Assembly: GCA_038087015.1 (NCBI GenBank)
Contig: JASBNA010000010.1
Coordinates: 434,001-498,000, forward strand
DNA: 64,000 nt
From: Cerrena zonata
Lineage: Eukaryota; Basidiomycota; Agaricomycetes; Polyporales; Cerrenaceae
Direction of reading: 5' to 3'
Below the pieces are notes generated by a model. The model was not told where the DNA came from. It ran no database searches and saw only the letters and a list, made by a program, of their open reading frames with translations. The translations under genes were made by a program, and so were the position numbers. Position 1 is the first letter of the stretch; every line of letters begins with the position of its first letter. Below, in pieces: positions 11,141-24,234 of the stretch.

Positions 11141-13789
11141 CTAGACATCCTCATACCGAGGAGGTGCATTTACTGGTGCCCCCTCCGTACCTTCGGGCAG
11201 GCTAGCCAATGCTCGATTCAGTCGATGCATCAATTCTGGAATCGAGTCTTGCCTACTACCGCTACTTTCTGATGGTCGGTCTCGAGATGGCGTTGACAGA
11301 TGCGTAACTCCAGATGAAGACGAAGGTTGTGAGATGGATTGTGGGACTGAGGAGGCAGGTTGTCGGTATTCATTGTGTAGTTTCGAGACATGGAAATGTT
11401 CTAGTATAGACGGGTCTTGGGTTATGAAATAATATTGAGGAAGTGAATTTAGTCGCACCTATTACCGGGAACGGAGGAGGGAAGGGATCAATGGATTGTA
11501 GCGGATCACTCGATCCCCTTCCAGCAGTCTCTCCTAGAAGCTCGGGTTTATAACCAGTGACCCTGGTTAAGGCTGCAGAACGACGGGTACGTAGACGCAT
11601 GAAGATAATTCCGATAACTAGGATGAGAAGTAAGGATCCGCCCACAGCTCCTCCAATAATCGCTCCCAAGGGAGTTTTGTGCGAGGATGAAGATTGTTGT
11701 GAAGTAGGACTAGAGGATGCGTTAGGGGAATTGGTGTTGGTGCTGGTGTCTGTATCAGTGGTATTTCTAATATATACCTGTATCAAATCGAACCATTAAC
11801 ACCTTTCGAGAGAGAAACTTACGCCGCGAAGCTGATTGCAGAGCTAAGGACATCCATCGCGACCAGTTGACCCCATGGAAGCATTGTAGAAACTGGAGGG
11901 CCAACCCAGGTAGGGGTATACCAGTTGCTACCTGGGTATTTGGCAGAATTCAGGATGGCATTATGCTATCACAGCGGTTAGCGGACACCAAAATAACAAT
12001 GGAGCGTTGGCCTGACCTGAACAGTTATGAAGCCCTCGGTGAGATTTGATATCCCTGATCCATTCACAGAGCGAGACCAATGTTCGTGAAGTGCACGTAT
12101 AAGCATCCCTAGAAAGACGCTATATTCACAAAAATGAAGGTGATTTGGAGAACGATATTACACACCTTTGAACGAATGGCCGACATCATCGTTCTTCACA
12201 TTTGAACGACCTATGAATGGTATCGATATCAGTACTGTTCATTAAATGCTTTCTAGTCATGCTATCATACTCTCTGTAATCACGCCGTTCACGTTCGTCC
12301 ACAATGACGACTTCTTCATCGAGTCTAAGGCAATTTGGTCTGCTCTACAAGTGATGACGTTATTAGGGCTATGGCATTATTTTTATCTTGGGGGAAAAAA
12401 GTGGATGGACGTACAGCTGAATTAGTCCGGAGTCCTTGGTTGTATTGGCAAACACGCTGAGGCCTTCAAGGTATAGTCCGGTATCGTATGTAAAGGCCCA
12501 ATCGTTTCCTGTTTGGCATTGTTGGATATCGTAGTTGTCCATTATACACCCTCTGGAGGCATTATACAAATGTGATTGGATGAACGTATGAGAGAGGTTG
12601 GCAGAATCGTAATAAGTCTGGTTGCGGGTTATCTCATATAGATAGGCAGATAGTCTAAAATTCGAGTGAGCATAATATACTCAAACCATACCGAATAGCT
12701 CGTACGCACGCCATATATGATCTACATGGAACGGTGAGAATGAAACCAGTGCATGAGGATAAGTACATACCCTTGTGTCGATGCAATGACACCGAGACTC
12801 GCTTTGCTCCCGTCATCGTGAGACTGTAGAAAACTTGACGTTAGAAAGTTTGAGTAGGTACAATCATAGAATGAGATACTTACAACAAATACACCCCCAG
12901 CGACCGAAGCTTGATTTCAAGGTAAATAATGATAATGTGCCATTTTCTAGTTAAGGGATTTCGAATACTCACAGCCGTTGCATTGCGAAGGGAGAGTAAC
13001 ATTTCTCAACGGATGAGAGCCAGTTGCGGCATCTTGTGTAGTGATCATCCAAGGAGTGTATTGTTCCCATATATTCACAGCGTCAAGAAAGAAGAGACGA
13101 TCACCGTATGCGCGAAAGGAGTAAATTTCAGCAAGTCCCCACATCCTAAGAACGGATGCCCAATGCAACAACTTCAGCGTTCGTGAATCTGTTGACGTTG
13201 TTTCAGCTTACAGAAGGTCATTGCTCGCTATCTAATTGCGCATTCTTAGATCAGCTCTAGGCAATAATTTCTGGAAGAACATGACATACAGATTGTCTGC
13301 AATATTATGAGAATTAGAATACGACGATGTTAAAATGAATGTATCTCCTAACTTACGATAGTGGGATAAGCTTGGGTCTGACTCTTGACAAGTGGTCGCT
13401 TATTGCATCATAATTATCCCTACCAGAGACGATGCGATCAAAGATGGCTGTAGCCGAAACTAAATTGGCATTTTCGCTGAAGCCCATATCTACAGAAATA
13501 GCCATTGTTAGAGCCATACATAAGTTAACGAGTTGGAAGGGTACCATACTTGTTATCAGGCCTTGGGTATCGTCATAGCTGGTATTGACCGCCTCGAGGG
13601 CGCCCTGAAACAAGTGAATTCTCTGGTCAAAACTCAAAGGAGAAGAGGCATTCTATCAAGGTAGTTAGAACAGACGATTGCCAATGATAGGATGTTAATT
13701 ACCCATTGAGACGGCACAGAATAATCCTGTGCAAACGAGGGTACCAACCATAGCACCAAGAGTGCAAACGCAGGCCGCCTGAGAGTCAT
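11141..13789 (-). CDS. GH76-3: GH76-like receptor-type membrane protein
   Basis: ATG at 13789-13787 opens MTLRRPAFALLVLWLVPSFA, a clear signal peptide, followed by QDYSVPSQW. Exons on the minus strand: NASSPLSFDQRIHLFQGAL; SENANLVSATAIFDRI up to IPLS; a 7-nt exon (13290-13296); a 20-nt exon (13212-13231, I-A-S-N-D-L-L); the core exon MWGLAEIYSFRAYG, MITTQDAATGSHPLRN, CNGC; GCIMDNYDIQQCQ with TYDTGLYLEGLSVFANTT; a GH76 C-terminal part; then TPLGAIIGGAVGGSLLLILV (membrane helix), RLRTRR, SIDPFPPPFP. The last exon ends APPRYEDV and stops at 11141-11143. Spliced frames stay open throughout. Predicted topology is an extracellular GH76 fold with a cytoplasmic tail carrying a C-terminal PPxY. It is the inverted-repeat partner of GH76-11. 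Confidence 0.8.
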
Positions 13790-14188
13790 AGTGAGGTGGA
13801 AGATTCTGTAATGCCTTAGGGCTCTTCCCTAATACTACCCATCGTAAACTTTGGAAATAGGATGCACAGCAACGTGGCTATGTAGTCAAAGTTTGTCGTT
13901 ACGATGAAGTTTGACAGATGGATGTTGGCATATTTGATGACTTGCTGATAAAGTCGAATTTTCCAAGGACGACCTATCAAATATCTGATGCTTGGACGAA
14001 AGGGTCGCCGCTGATCATGATAGAAGCCGAGATGGTAACATTGTCTTGCCCTCACCCTCCGATTTAGCCCACGTGTTCAATAAGTTCCCAGTATGTTCAT
14101 GGTATCTCCAGACGTACATTGTAGTGATGCTATATCTAAGTATTATTCATGATCCCTTCGCACCGCTGCACAGCTTTTAGATAGTCGA
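13790..14188. other. Spacer between GH76-4 and GH76-3
   Basis: It holds the GH76-3 promoter and the GH76-4 3' flank. It is conserved in inverse orientation at about 60114-60502, and no open frame of note is visible. Confidence 0.45.
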
Positions 14189-16596
14189 TCAGTACTTGGA
14201 GAAATTGAATCGAGAAATTGAGCTTTGGGTAGGCTCCCATGAGCTATCCGGATTTGTGTATGTATTTGATGGTGCGGGATGTCGACGAGGTGAGGAGTAC
14301 CTTTTTGTTTTACTCAGTTTCTCAGAGGTGTATGTAAGACCTGTCGGACAAAATGTAAAAATGGAAGTCAAGTCTCTGAGGTTTTCATTCGACGAACCTG
14401 ACTTCGATAGCGGTGGTGGGAAAGGTTCAATGGCATCGGAGTCGGGTTTCTGTGTTGCTGCTTCTCCCACGAGCCCCTTTTGGAAGAGAGAACTATCGAT
14501 GAAATCTTCCGCACCGGCGTTTCTAGTTTGGTTACGGCGACGTAGAATAATGTAGACCACAGTCGCACACAGGATAAGCCCGAAAGCTCCACCAATAGTC
14601 CCTCCGACAATTTGGCCTACCGGAGGACCCGATTTAGATAAGGCACTTATTCCAGGCGTTGGAGAAGTCGTATTTATGGATTCATCTGCAAGCCCGATGA
14701 CCGAGTTGAATACATCGATAGCTGCCAACTGGCCCCATGGTAGCATCGAAGGAATTGGTGGTCCAGTCCAAATTGGGCTATACCAGTTCGTGTTAGGATA
14801 CCTTGCAAGGTTCAGGATGGTGTTGTACTGTGGATGCTGTTTCAGTGAAAAATGACAATCGTGTATATATTAGAGTAGTACTTGTATAGTGAGGAAGCCT
14901 TCAATTAAATTGGCAATATCGGAATCCAGTCGGCTTCGAGACCAATGTTCGTACAGGGCACGGATGAGCATACCTAGACCATCAGAGTGTTCATTCTATA
15001 TCTTTAATTGACACTATAGAAATGGAGAACTACCTTTGAATGTATGTCCAACGTCGTTTTGCATTACATCCGAACGGCCTACAAATATATGAGCATTACC
15101 AAAGAAAGTGGATTAGCTGACATCGTACTTTCCGCGATTGTGCCATTCTCGTAGGTCCAAAACGGTGTTACCATTGATGATATTGCAATCTCATCGGCAC
15201 TGAAAAGAGATCCCGTGAGTATGTGAGCATAGACGGGAGTCGAGAACCTTACAGTCCAATCAAAGTTATATCATTTGTTTTGTTAGCAAGGACACTGAGC
15301 CCTTCCAAATATAAACCACTATCATATGTGAACGACAATGAGTTTGCTTGACATTGCCGAAGATCGAAACTATCGGCGATACAGCCACTGGTGATGTTGT
15401 AGAGATGTGATCGGACAAATGAATGAGCAAGCACAGCTGAGTCGTGGTAAGTTTGATTGTTGGTTATTTCATATAGGTATGCGGATAGCCTGAAGCTTGT
15501 GTTAGTAGTCTATGCTTCAAAGGTTGATTGCACGTACGTCACATAGGCCCTTGAATAGCGAACGAGTGAGGAAGAAGAAAAACGCGATAGAAAGTACAGC
15601 GTACCCTTGTGCTGAAGCAACCACTCCAAGATCGCCTCTATTGTTGTTGTCAAAAGCCTTTCACATTTGAATGTTAGGTCAACGATGGTTTGAAAATATA
15701 CAAACAATTACCCAAAATATTCCTCCGGCAACTGAAGCTGTATCGTACGATGAGTATGGTAGATACTCTCAATGAGGTAGAACGAGACTTACTACCGTTA
15801 CAAGAAGATGTAAATGTTCTGCTTTTTAGAGGATGAGAACCGTTTGCGGCGTTGGCATCGGTGATCACCCATGGAGTAGCCTCATTCCAAATTGATACAG
15901 CATCGTCAAGAAAGGAGCGTTCCCGGTACGCGCGGTAGCAGTATATTGCAGCAAGTCCCCATTCCCTAGAGTGAACGAACGGTGGTTAAAAATAGATCAC
16001 GTTCGTTACTATCCACTCACAGAAAGTCATTTCCCCATATCTATACGAGATAGACAAAAAGGCTTCAGTTTGTAAGTTAAACGGTTTCGTTGTGAAGATC
16101 ACACACCGATTGTCTAGATAAGAAGTGTTAATCATGTTACATGAGTATAACGAACGAAACACTCACGGAGCTGGTATTAGGCTGGGTAGTGTTCGAGCGA
16201 AATGATCTATCGTCACATTACGGTTTGTGTCCGCCTTGGAGATCAAATCATGAAGGGCAATAGACGAGATTAAATTTGCGTTCTGCCCAAAGTTAATGTC
16301 TGCATGAACATCATAGTAAGCCACTGCTGGTTGATCATACTAGAAGCCTACCATCAAGTTGACCATCCGTATTATTGTAGCCAGAGTAGAGGGAATCTAA
16401 AATCAATTGTGCCAACTGTACCCGCTCGATACGACTCAAAGTCGACGATGTGTTCTGTTTGGACACAATTGAAATTGGTTGGCGCTACCAGTGATGCATG
16501 ACAAATGACACTTACAGTCCATTGATCCGGTATTGAGCTTCTGGCGAACGAACAAGCTATCCAAGCTATCAGCGAACACGCGAAAAGGAAAGCCAT
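14189..16596 (-). CDS. GH76-4: GH76-like membrane protein with divergent tail
   Basis: ATG at 16596-16594, signal peptide MAFLFACSLIAWIACSFA, then SSIPDQWT and a donor GTAAGTG. Exon 2 gives NTSSTLSRIERVQLAQLIL. Later pieces are INFGQNANLISSIALHDL, a 7-nt exon (16107-16113), a 20-nt exon (16021-16040, I-W-G-N-D-F-L), EWGLAAIYCYRAYRE, VITDANAANGSHPLKS, SGCIADSFDLRQCQ, TYDSGLYLEGLSVLANKT, GMLIRALYEHWSRS and MLPWGQLAAIDVFNSVIGLA. The membrane helix is VGQIVGGTIGGAFGLILC, followed by RRRNQTR and AIEPFPPPLSKSG. The C-terminal exon ends SISRFNFSKY without a PPxY. All predicted exons are open. Its inverted partner GH76-10 is decayed, so this arm retains the working copy. Confidence 0.78.
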
Positions 16597-18935
16597 ACTG
16601 AGGGAGCTAGCAAAAGAGTGCCGTCAATATAGTATGGGCATCACGTCGAGCGTGGATATACAAGTATTATAGTCGAGAATCATAGCCGCGTAAACTTCAA
16701 TCATGATGAAGGCGATACATGACATATCCCTTCCCATAAGAATACTGATCTCAGGGTCGTGTTAACATACCGATATATCGAGGGTCACGGTAGTTATGGA
16801 GAGTCCACATGTAATATCCCCGTGCTATGAGCGGAATACTACATCTGTGTCAGACCAATGATGAGATGTCAACGCTTCAACGAGCTGTTGATGAGTTAGA
16901 ATATTGACTAGCGAATAGATAATTATAATAGAGCTTTCACTAAACAAAAGTTCAGGTGGCCAAGGAAAGGATAGTATCAGAGGGGCGCTCTGGAACATAT
17001 GCATCGCAAGAGCAACGAGGATGATAATCAAGGGCCAGTACTGCCAGCACATTGCGACAGTCCCTCTCTGGAATCATCCACTCGGGGTATCAACGAGTCT
17101 ACCTCATTGCAATCCAAAGTTGTAACACTTCACTTCGGGAGATAATCTTGCAAGAAATGGACGAGTCAGCGTCACCAGATGGAACATAGCCCCCCGAAAA
17201 ACCTATGCAGAAAGAATGGAATATCTTGTTACATATCTTCGCAAGCATTGACAGTATCAATACATGCAAGGTTGGTACACGTGTCACGGAGTGAGGTATG
17301 AGTACATATTGGGGACACACTGGGAGACAGAGGTTCCTCTGGTCAACATCAGGTGCAGTATGGCCAAAAGTCGATCGAAGTCAGATGTCACCCCACACCA
17401 ATAGCGACCGATTCAGGGAACATCATCTTCGAAGAGTGTCAACTCGCATAGTGAAGCAACTGCCAAGGACCACACTCATCTAGCATCGAGCCACAACCGG
17501 CGTTGAGCTGGGGATTCGTCCAAATGGCATAGAAGAATCTTGGGTGACGTGTTGATGAAAAAAACCAGGGAACTTCAAGTTAAAGACGACATTATAGCAT
17601 TGTCAGTAAGGCGACAAGACGATATTCAAAGGTAAGAAAGAAACAGCTTGAAATAGACAAGAGGTCAGTGCTTTCGTAGACCGTGACCTCTCTGTGACCA
17701 GTTGTGACTATGTCGAAACGCGGACACCTGCCAGTGTCGACCTTTCCATGAAGATGGACGACAAAGAGGACTCTGAATCGCCGCTTTCCTGTGTTCTTGC
17801 TTGCTCTCCTACTCTCACATCTGGCTCTCGGGGTGCAGCTCCTGCTGAACTAGGATCTGATCTTTCAAAACGATGATATTCTATTGATGTCGTTCATCTT
17901 CGTTCGTGTCATCAAATACAGCAAGTAGACGCAAAACTCAGTGATTTGTGGGACACGTCATTACCTTCTGCAAAACGTGATCTCCGAAGATGTTAGAGTG
18001 GATAATGGAGAGCAGCCTTTCTATTGCACTGAGGTCAATTTACGCCTGATTTCTCTTCAAATTTGTAACTCAAATGCGTCCATGGTTTGCAAACACGGCT
18101 CTGCGGGCCCACTCTGGTCTTCGCCGCAACTACTATTTCAAGATAAGCCCATACGTATTACCTGTCAATGACCGAATTGACTATGAGCATCGCATTTGGA
18201 TCTGGTGCTCAGGCGGCAATCCCCAGCATCTCTCCTCACTTTACTTGATTATTTACATCAGTCTTCTTCATCCATAGCCTGTGATTTTGACCTTGGAGTT
18301 CTAGACCGTTGATTATCGCATCACCAATGTGGAAGCTAGATATTTTACTCGTGACGAAAAGTCCGCCTGGATACTGCGTAACCTTTGCGGTACACCATTA
18401 TCTCAGGTTCGCCTTTGAGCCACGCGCTGTTACGCCAACTATGCTATCTTCATACAATCACGGATATATTTGTAATGACATCCCACAATTCTACGCTCTG
18501 ATTGGCAACCCCTCGGGTTGTCCTCAGTATGGTCGTGGCTTCACGTCAACGTCTTTAGACCCAGAGCAAGGTATGATCATCGAGTTTTGTACGATGTCAG
18601 CTTAGAGTACCCAGATGATTGAGATATGGACAGGGAACCACATGCTCTCCTTCACATATGGTTCTCCTAATGAGCTTGTGGCAGCTCCCCGTCAACCGCC
18701 GGACCTGTTGTGAAACTCATACATCTCCTTTTCTCTCTCTATTGATCAAATGATACATATGTAACAATATGTGGATCATTTGACCAACGTAGATGCTGTT
18801 ATGGCAGGTGAGACACGAATTTTTGTAACCATTGACAGTACTGATTGATGTGCGGGAACGCTAAGGGTGATACTTAAAGTGGTTGCGAATTTATAAGTCT
18901 AACACACTATAGTTTCCCTCTCTGATCCATCTCCG
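16597..18935. other. Intergenic region between divergent GH76-4 and GH76-5
   Basis: The left 0.9 kb is part of inverted duplication 1. Open frames at 17298-17483 (+) and its partner 56918-57148 (-) share M-S-P-x-T-N and F-R-E-H-H, suggesting a relic of some gene. The stretch 17694-18605 has short plus-strand frames, one reading YNHGYICNDIPQFYALIGNP, without a family I recognise and without a convincing splice chain. Confidence 0.35.
18892..18898 (+). promoter_or_regulatory. TATA-like box of GH76-5
   Basis: TATAAGT lies 38-44 bases upstream of the GH76-5 ATG, a spacing that fits a core promoter with a short leader. Confidence 0.45.
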
Positions 18936-21487
18936 ATGCTCGTGATAACACTCCTAGCATTCCCGCTTCTATCCTATTCATTATCTCCAGACTTGTCTAT
19001 CCCGTCGCAATGGGCTGTAAGTGATCATATACATAAAGGTTGGGCAAACACTAAGTCTTTCTGGACAGAATACTACTTCGACTTTAGGCCGAAATGATAG
19101 AATCCAACAAGTCCAGAGTGTACTTGACACTCTTAACCCGAGCTTCGATTTGAGCGATGGGACAATCCATGGTGTGTCTCAATGGTCTTCGGTATTTGTA
19201 GACTATAATTGACACCCACAATTTTTGTCACAGCGCTATCGTTGGAGCAGAACGCAAACTTGTTCACAGCTGTAGTGATGTATGACTCGCTGTCATCTAG
19301 CAAAGATAATTATGACATCTCCAAAGATCGCCTTTCTCGGATTATGACTGGCCTGATTCCGAATCCGTGAGTACAGTGACTGCTGGTATTGCCATTATCA
19401 GGGAGATTCAGTGTTGACGAAAAGCTGTTAGTACAACCGTAGTATGTCATTAGCTCAGACATCTACCCTTTGCTGTAAGACCGATCTCTCTCCTAGGATA
19501 CAAACATCGACCCGCTGTGAGTAGCATGGCGCCGTGTTTTGACGGCAACGTCCAACAAACGACTAGGTGGTGGGGTATTGCAGCAATCTACGCCTATAAG
19601 ACATATCAAGATCAATTCTTTCTTGACAACGCAGCTGCCATTTGGGAGAGATATGGGACCTGGGTCATATCTCCGTCGGACGCTGCGAATGGGTCCCATC
19701 CGCTGAAGAATGTTACCTTTCCTTCGACATGTAATGGGGGTCAGTTTATTGTTGACTTGTGATCCCGTAGTAATGGATACTGATGGGAATGCTAGGCTCG
19801 AATGCAGGTGGTGTTTTTCATGTAATCCCCAGCCTTGGAGTTATATTTCAAGTACTGACTGAGATCCGTGGAAGTGGATAGGAGATCCTGAGAGAAACTT
19901 ACTTATAGTGACTACTGGGACGGTTGCGTGCGTAAAGGTTTCTTTTGATGAATAAATTTTCGGGATAACTCACAGCTCCGCTCAGAGGCTATATGGGGTA
20001 TGGATATTCAACTTGTACTAGCAAAATTGATGCTCGAATGACTCGACCTCAGGCTATCAGCATATTTATTCAACATTACCCGCAAAGAGATCTATCACCA
20101 TGCGGCTCAACTCTCGATGTCATTTATTACTTCGCATCTGTACGACGGTACCACAACATACGTACATTCTACTTTCGATCCAGTAGCATGCAAATTAACC
20201 AATGGGGCCATGTTTACCACCGACTCTGGCATATATTTGGAAGCCCTCAGTGTGCTTGCATATGGATCTAATAATCAAACACTCAAAAAACAGTAAGATG
20301 TCTCCCTGTCGCCATTAGTGTGGGGCATAACGACAAGCTTACAATGACCCTAGAGCCGATCAACTCGCACTGAATACGATGCGGTTCTCAGCATGGACTA
20401 GTCCTAATGGTGTCATTCACGAAAGTAAGTTAAAAGATTTATGGTCGAATTTTAAAAGGATTGATCTTGCTATTTAGATCCATCGGATTTGGGCACTTTT
20501 ACAGAGGGTATTGCATTTCGAGGTATCTATATCATAATCGGCTCAGAATAGTTTCCTTAATCTCCTTCATAGGTATGCTCATACGAGCATTATACGGTCA
20601 TTGGACTCGTAGCTCGCCAGACAGCCAAATTTCTAACTTGATCAAGGCGTTTCTATTCATTCAGGTAATTCGTCACTATGATCTCATGTTTGTATCTCAC
20701 TTATGAGATCGGCTCACCTCCTTGCATAGTATAATAATCTACTAGTAAATGCAAGATACCCTGGTACGAGCATGTATTCTCCAGACTGGAGAGGACCACC
20801 AGTAGCTGCTCTAAATCCAGTGGGTCAATTAGCCGCTATTGATACTCTCAACTCTGCGATTGGCCTGAAAGACGATGTTCTATCTCCGACGTTCGTTTGA
20901 TACTAAATCTCCTCTCATTATACCTATCGTGACTATTTGCTTGATGTATAGGTCGAGTTCTGCTTCGGCAACGGTAAACGGAACCGGTGGTGGTCCAACC
21001 AATACCCCATCCACAACGAATTCTGTTATGACAACACACCACTCCACAGCTGTTGGCCCAATTATCGGTGGAACGATCGGTGGTTTGTCTTTCGTGACTA
21101 TTATTCTGGCAGCTTTTGGCATGTTTTGCCGCCGTGGTAAAGCTAATAGAGGACGAGATGAACTATACTATGCCAATAGGTCCCATGGCGGAGAAACCGA
21201 CCCCATGAGTGAGGATCAAGTGCGTGTGAATCAACATCATTTTATCGAGCCTTTTCCACCTCCACTCCCGCCAGTGGGTACGTATGCAACTATATATCCC
21301 ATGGACCCTCATTGACCGTTCATTTACAGCTACAGCTTCTAAATCGCGGAACGAGGTGCAGCTTACACCACAAGCTCCACAGAATACTCCTCCACTTCCA
21401 GAGAATCGACCAGAACATCGAGTCCGTTCTATAAGAGCACATAGCATTCCATCCACCGCACCGCCCGACTATCAGACCGTTGCATGA
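18936..21487 (+). CDS. GH76-5: GH76-like receptor-type membrane protein
   Basis: Exon 1 (18936-19016) encodes MLVITLLAFPLLSYSLSPD then LSIPSQWA. Intron 19017-19068. Exon 2 gives NTTSTLGRNDRIQQVQSVL. Then QNANLFTAVVMYDSL, a 7-nt exon (19432-19438), a 20-nt exon (19497-19516, D-T-N-I-D-P-L), WWGIAAIYAYKTYQD, VISPSDAANGSHPLKN, CNGG and a 26-nt exon (SNAGGVFH). The frame starting near 20011 gives LSAYLFNITRKEIYHHA and TTDSGIYLEALSVLAYG. GMLIRALYGHWTRS and VGQLAAIDTLNSAIGL follow. The membrane helix is VGPIIGGTIGGLSFVTIILA, then CRRGKANRGR and FIEPFPPPLPPVG. The final exon ends TAPPDYQTVA with the stop at 21485-21487. It is the only plus-strand copy in the left half. Joined frames are open throughout. 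By motif it is closest to GH76-9 (WW.I.AIYAY, PP.YQTV). Confidence 0.82.
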
Positions 21488-21708
21488 TATATAAATCATC
21501 TTATTGTACGACACGACAGAGCTCCGGGTGATCACTTCACATGCCCGACCTTGCAGCCTTTACAAGTACATAAATACATCCTTTGTTCACGTCATGAATG
21601 CTACTCCGCGACAATGCGGAAAGCATCTCCGGGATGCAACATCAACTCAAAGTCTGCTTGATACTGTGAATCTGGCTTGGGATGCCCAATACACCGCCTC
21701 ATACTTCA

Positions 21709-24166
21709 CTATTGAACGACCTCCTTGTATCGAGGCGGTGGACCAATATTTGACGAAGAAGGATCTGCGTGAGGACTGGCTGAGAACGGTTCTATATGAT
21801 GTTGCGTATTGAGCCATTGCCTCCCTCTTGGTGCTAGTGAAGTAATGCATAGGGCCGTTCAGGCAATAGGAAGCGTTCATAAAAGGTGGTAACAGACCTG
21901 TAGCACTTGGAAGTGGGGGCGCGGGCTGGAAGGACTCTCCAAGGATGCGGCCACCTGTAAATGCTGAGTGATCTAAGATTTGAGCTCGAGAAACAGTTCC
22001 GTTTCGGCGGCGCAGACGTATGACCACAATTACAGCAATGATTACACCGAGAAAAACGACGCCGCCAGTAACTCCTCCGATAATCGGACCTAATGCTAGT
22101 GGTTTCCTATGAGACATTGATGTTTCGCCAGTTCCTCTACAAGAAAAATGAGGTAGATTTCAGACTGAACGATTGAGAAAACGCACGTCGGTCCGGGTGA
22201 GTCACTGATCGATGGGTCTACTGATAGGCTAATAGCTGAGTTCATAAGGTCGATGGCACCTTGCTGACCCCACAGCACTAGATGAGGCACCGGAGGTCCT
22301 GTCCACGACGGGCTATACCAGGGTTTCCCAGGATATTGGCCAAATTCTAGGAGTGAGTTATACTAGAAATATAGTAATAACAGCAGAGCCGTCAACGAGT
22401 GAAGCAGATGCCTCACCTGAAGAAGAAGGTACGCCCCAATCAGTCTCGCTATGTCAGAATCTGGTTGACTACGGGACCAGTGCTCATGCAGGGCACGAAT
22501 GAGCATAGCTAAGATATTTCACTTTGTGAGCAGGTTAAGTTTCGGAAACATTATGATAAGAAGAATACCTCTAAATGTAGGTGTGCCATAACCATCATTT
22601 CGAACATCGCTCGGAGGTCCTGTAATTAACGTATTAACAGAAATATACAGGTTGAGAAAGGGCCTTTCACACCTATCGAGAACCCCGAAGGGTTTGACCA
22701 TTGTGACGATTTTACGGCAATTACAGATAATTGGTCAGCACTGTGAATGACGATGAGTGCATATCACCGTCAATGAACACAAACATACATGTCAAGCAGT
22801 TCTGTGTCGTTTGAAGTATGCCCTAACACAGTAAGACCTTCGATATATAAACCTGTATTGCAATTGAGGATTAACTTGTTTGGATAGTGGCAATCATCTA
22901 GGGAGATCATGTCTCGGGCACAGCCCGAGCATGTACTAATATTGGAAAGCAATTGAGATTGGGTAAACTTGTGCGACATGCTTGCTGCGGCCTGGTATGT
23001 CTCGTTCTTCATGATTTCGTAAAGGTATGCAGACAACCTTTGTTTAAAGTCAGTTAATACTACAGGCTCCACAGATAAAGTCCGGTTCATACGCCATATA
23101 GAACCTGAAAGTAATTTTTAGTTGAATGTTGGCTATTCAAAACGTGTCACAAACCCTTCGGCTCCTGACCCAACCGTAAGATTCGTCTTGTTGGAAATAT
23201 TCTGAATCGTGTAAGGAGGATCAGTTCACTATTGATAGCAATGTCCGTCCCATACTCACCCAGAAGATACCACCAGCCACCGATGCTTTGTACGATGTCA
23301 TTAATAACGACCATGTCAGATCGTTACGAAGTACTGATTGATAAGTAGGCTTACCATTGTTGCATTGCGATTGCAAAGGACTTGATTTGAGTGGGTGGGA
23401 ACCACTGATGGCATGCGCCTCTGTGATCACCCAAGGAGTCATTGCTTCCCATATCGCTATAGCATTGTTGAGGAAAATAACATCTTGATAGGCTCGGTAC
23501 CCATATATTCCGGTGAGACCCCACGCTCTGGAACGATAATCTAATGTGTTGATTTTTCGCTATCGTAAGATTAAACTCACAGTTGATCAATGCATGTAGT
23601 GAACTGGGCATATCATTCGGAATCAGTCTTAGACGGAGTAATGATCCATAAAGTCTCAACCTACAGCGTTTCTGAGTGCGGGAAGTCAGCTTCAACTTGC
23701 GAAATATGATTTATGAAACAATTGCTCACACGATGGGATTGAGTTTAGCCATCTTCTTACTGAACCTATTGGTCAAGTCGACTCGGTTGGTCGATGAGGC
23801 TGAGACCAAATCATGAATTGCTATGGCTGAGAAGAGATTCGCGTTTTGTACATTAAAAAGATCTCCAGTTCGATATTGTTTAAGTTAATCTCCATTTTCC
23901 GAGTTGAAAGAAGCTCGCTCACCCTTAACATCTCCAGTGTCTGACTGGTAATACCCAACAAGGGAGTCGAGTACACCTTGTGCTCGCTGAATGCTATCGT
24001 TTCGAGGAACGACCGATGACGTGTTCTTAAAACAATGATCGGAATATGGACTCGGAATACATAAACGTAAAGTAAGACTCACAGTCCATTGTTGAGGAAT
24101 CGAAAAATCCTGGGCAAGAAAGGAGGGTAGCCACGGTAAAAGTAAGACAACTGTAAGAAGGAGCAT
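21709..24166 (-). CDS. GH76-6: GH76-like receptor-type membrane protein
   Basis: ATG at 24166-24164 opens MLLLTVVLLLPWLPSFLA then QDFSIPQQW. Exon 2: NTSSVVPRNDSIQRAQGVL. A 7-nt exon (23665-23671) and a 23-nt exon (23581-23603, F-T-T-C-I-D-Q-L) precede AWGLTGIYGYRAYQD, VITEAHAISGSHPLKS and CNNG. Then RLSAYLYEIMKNETYQ, NTGLYIEGLTVLGHTS, LVLWGQQGAIDLMNSAISL, and the membrane helix LGPIIGGVTGGVVFLGVIIA with RLRRRN. After PAPPLPSAT an intron opening GTCTGT and ending CTTCACTAG switches frame. The last exon then runs IEPFSASPHADPSSS and ends PPPRYKEVVQ, stopping at 21709-21711. The unspliced frame would run to 21647 and lose the PPxY. Tail-to-tail with GH76-5, with about 220 bases between stops. 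This copy has more substitutions than most but no lesion I can see. Confidence 0.75.
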
Positions 24167-24226
24167 TGTCCTAGACGCAGGTGAGAATGAAGAAATAGCA
24201 ATACATTGTAGCACGAGCTCCGTCTT

Positions 24227-24234
24227 TTATAAAT
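24227..24234 (-). promoter_or_regulatory. TATA-like box of GH76-6
   Basis: On the minus strand TATTTATAAAAG lies about 60 bases upstream of the GH76-6 ATG, a typical core-promoter position. Confidence 0.45.

Larger units (their letters stand above)
11130..17560 (+). repeat. Inverted duplication 1, left arm (GH76-3 and GH76-4 block)
   Basis: This block reappears in opposite orientation at about 56920-63140. The match covers GH76-3 (partner GH76-11), GH76-4 (partner GH76-10), the spacers and a flank beyond the GH76-4 start. An example is the stretch reading GAAGTGTTACAACTTTGG on the reverse strand near 17125, found forward near 57380. Coding exons are near-identical and the flanks more diverged. 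Arm edges are approximate. Confidence 0.8.

Noticed and set aside
14196..14555. 119-codon plus-strand open frame
   Set aside because: It is antisense to the GH76-4 membrane helix and tail, which match the family on the minus strand.
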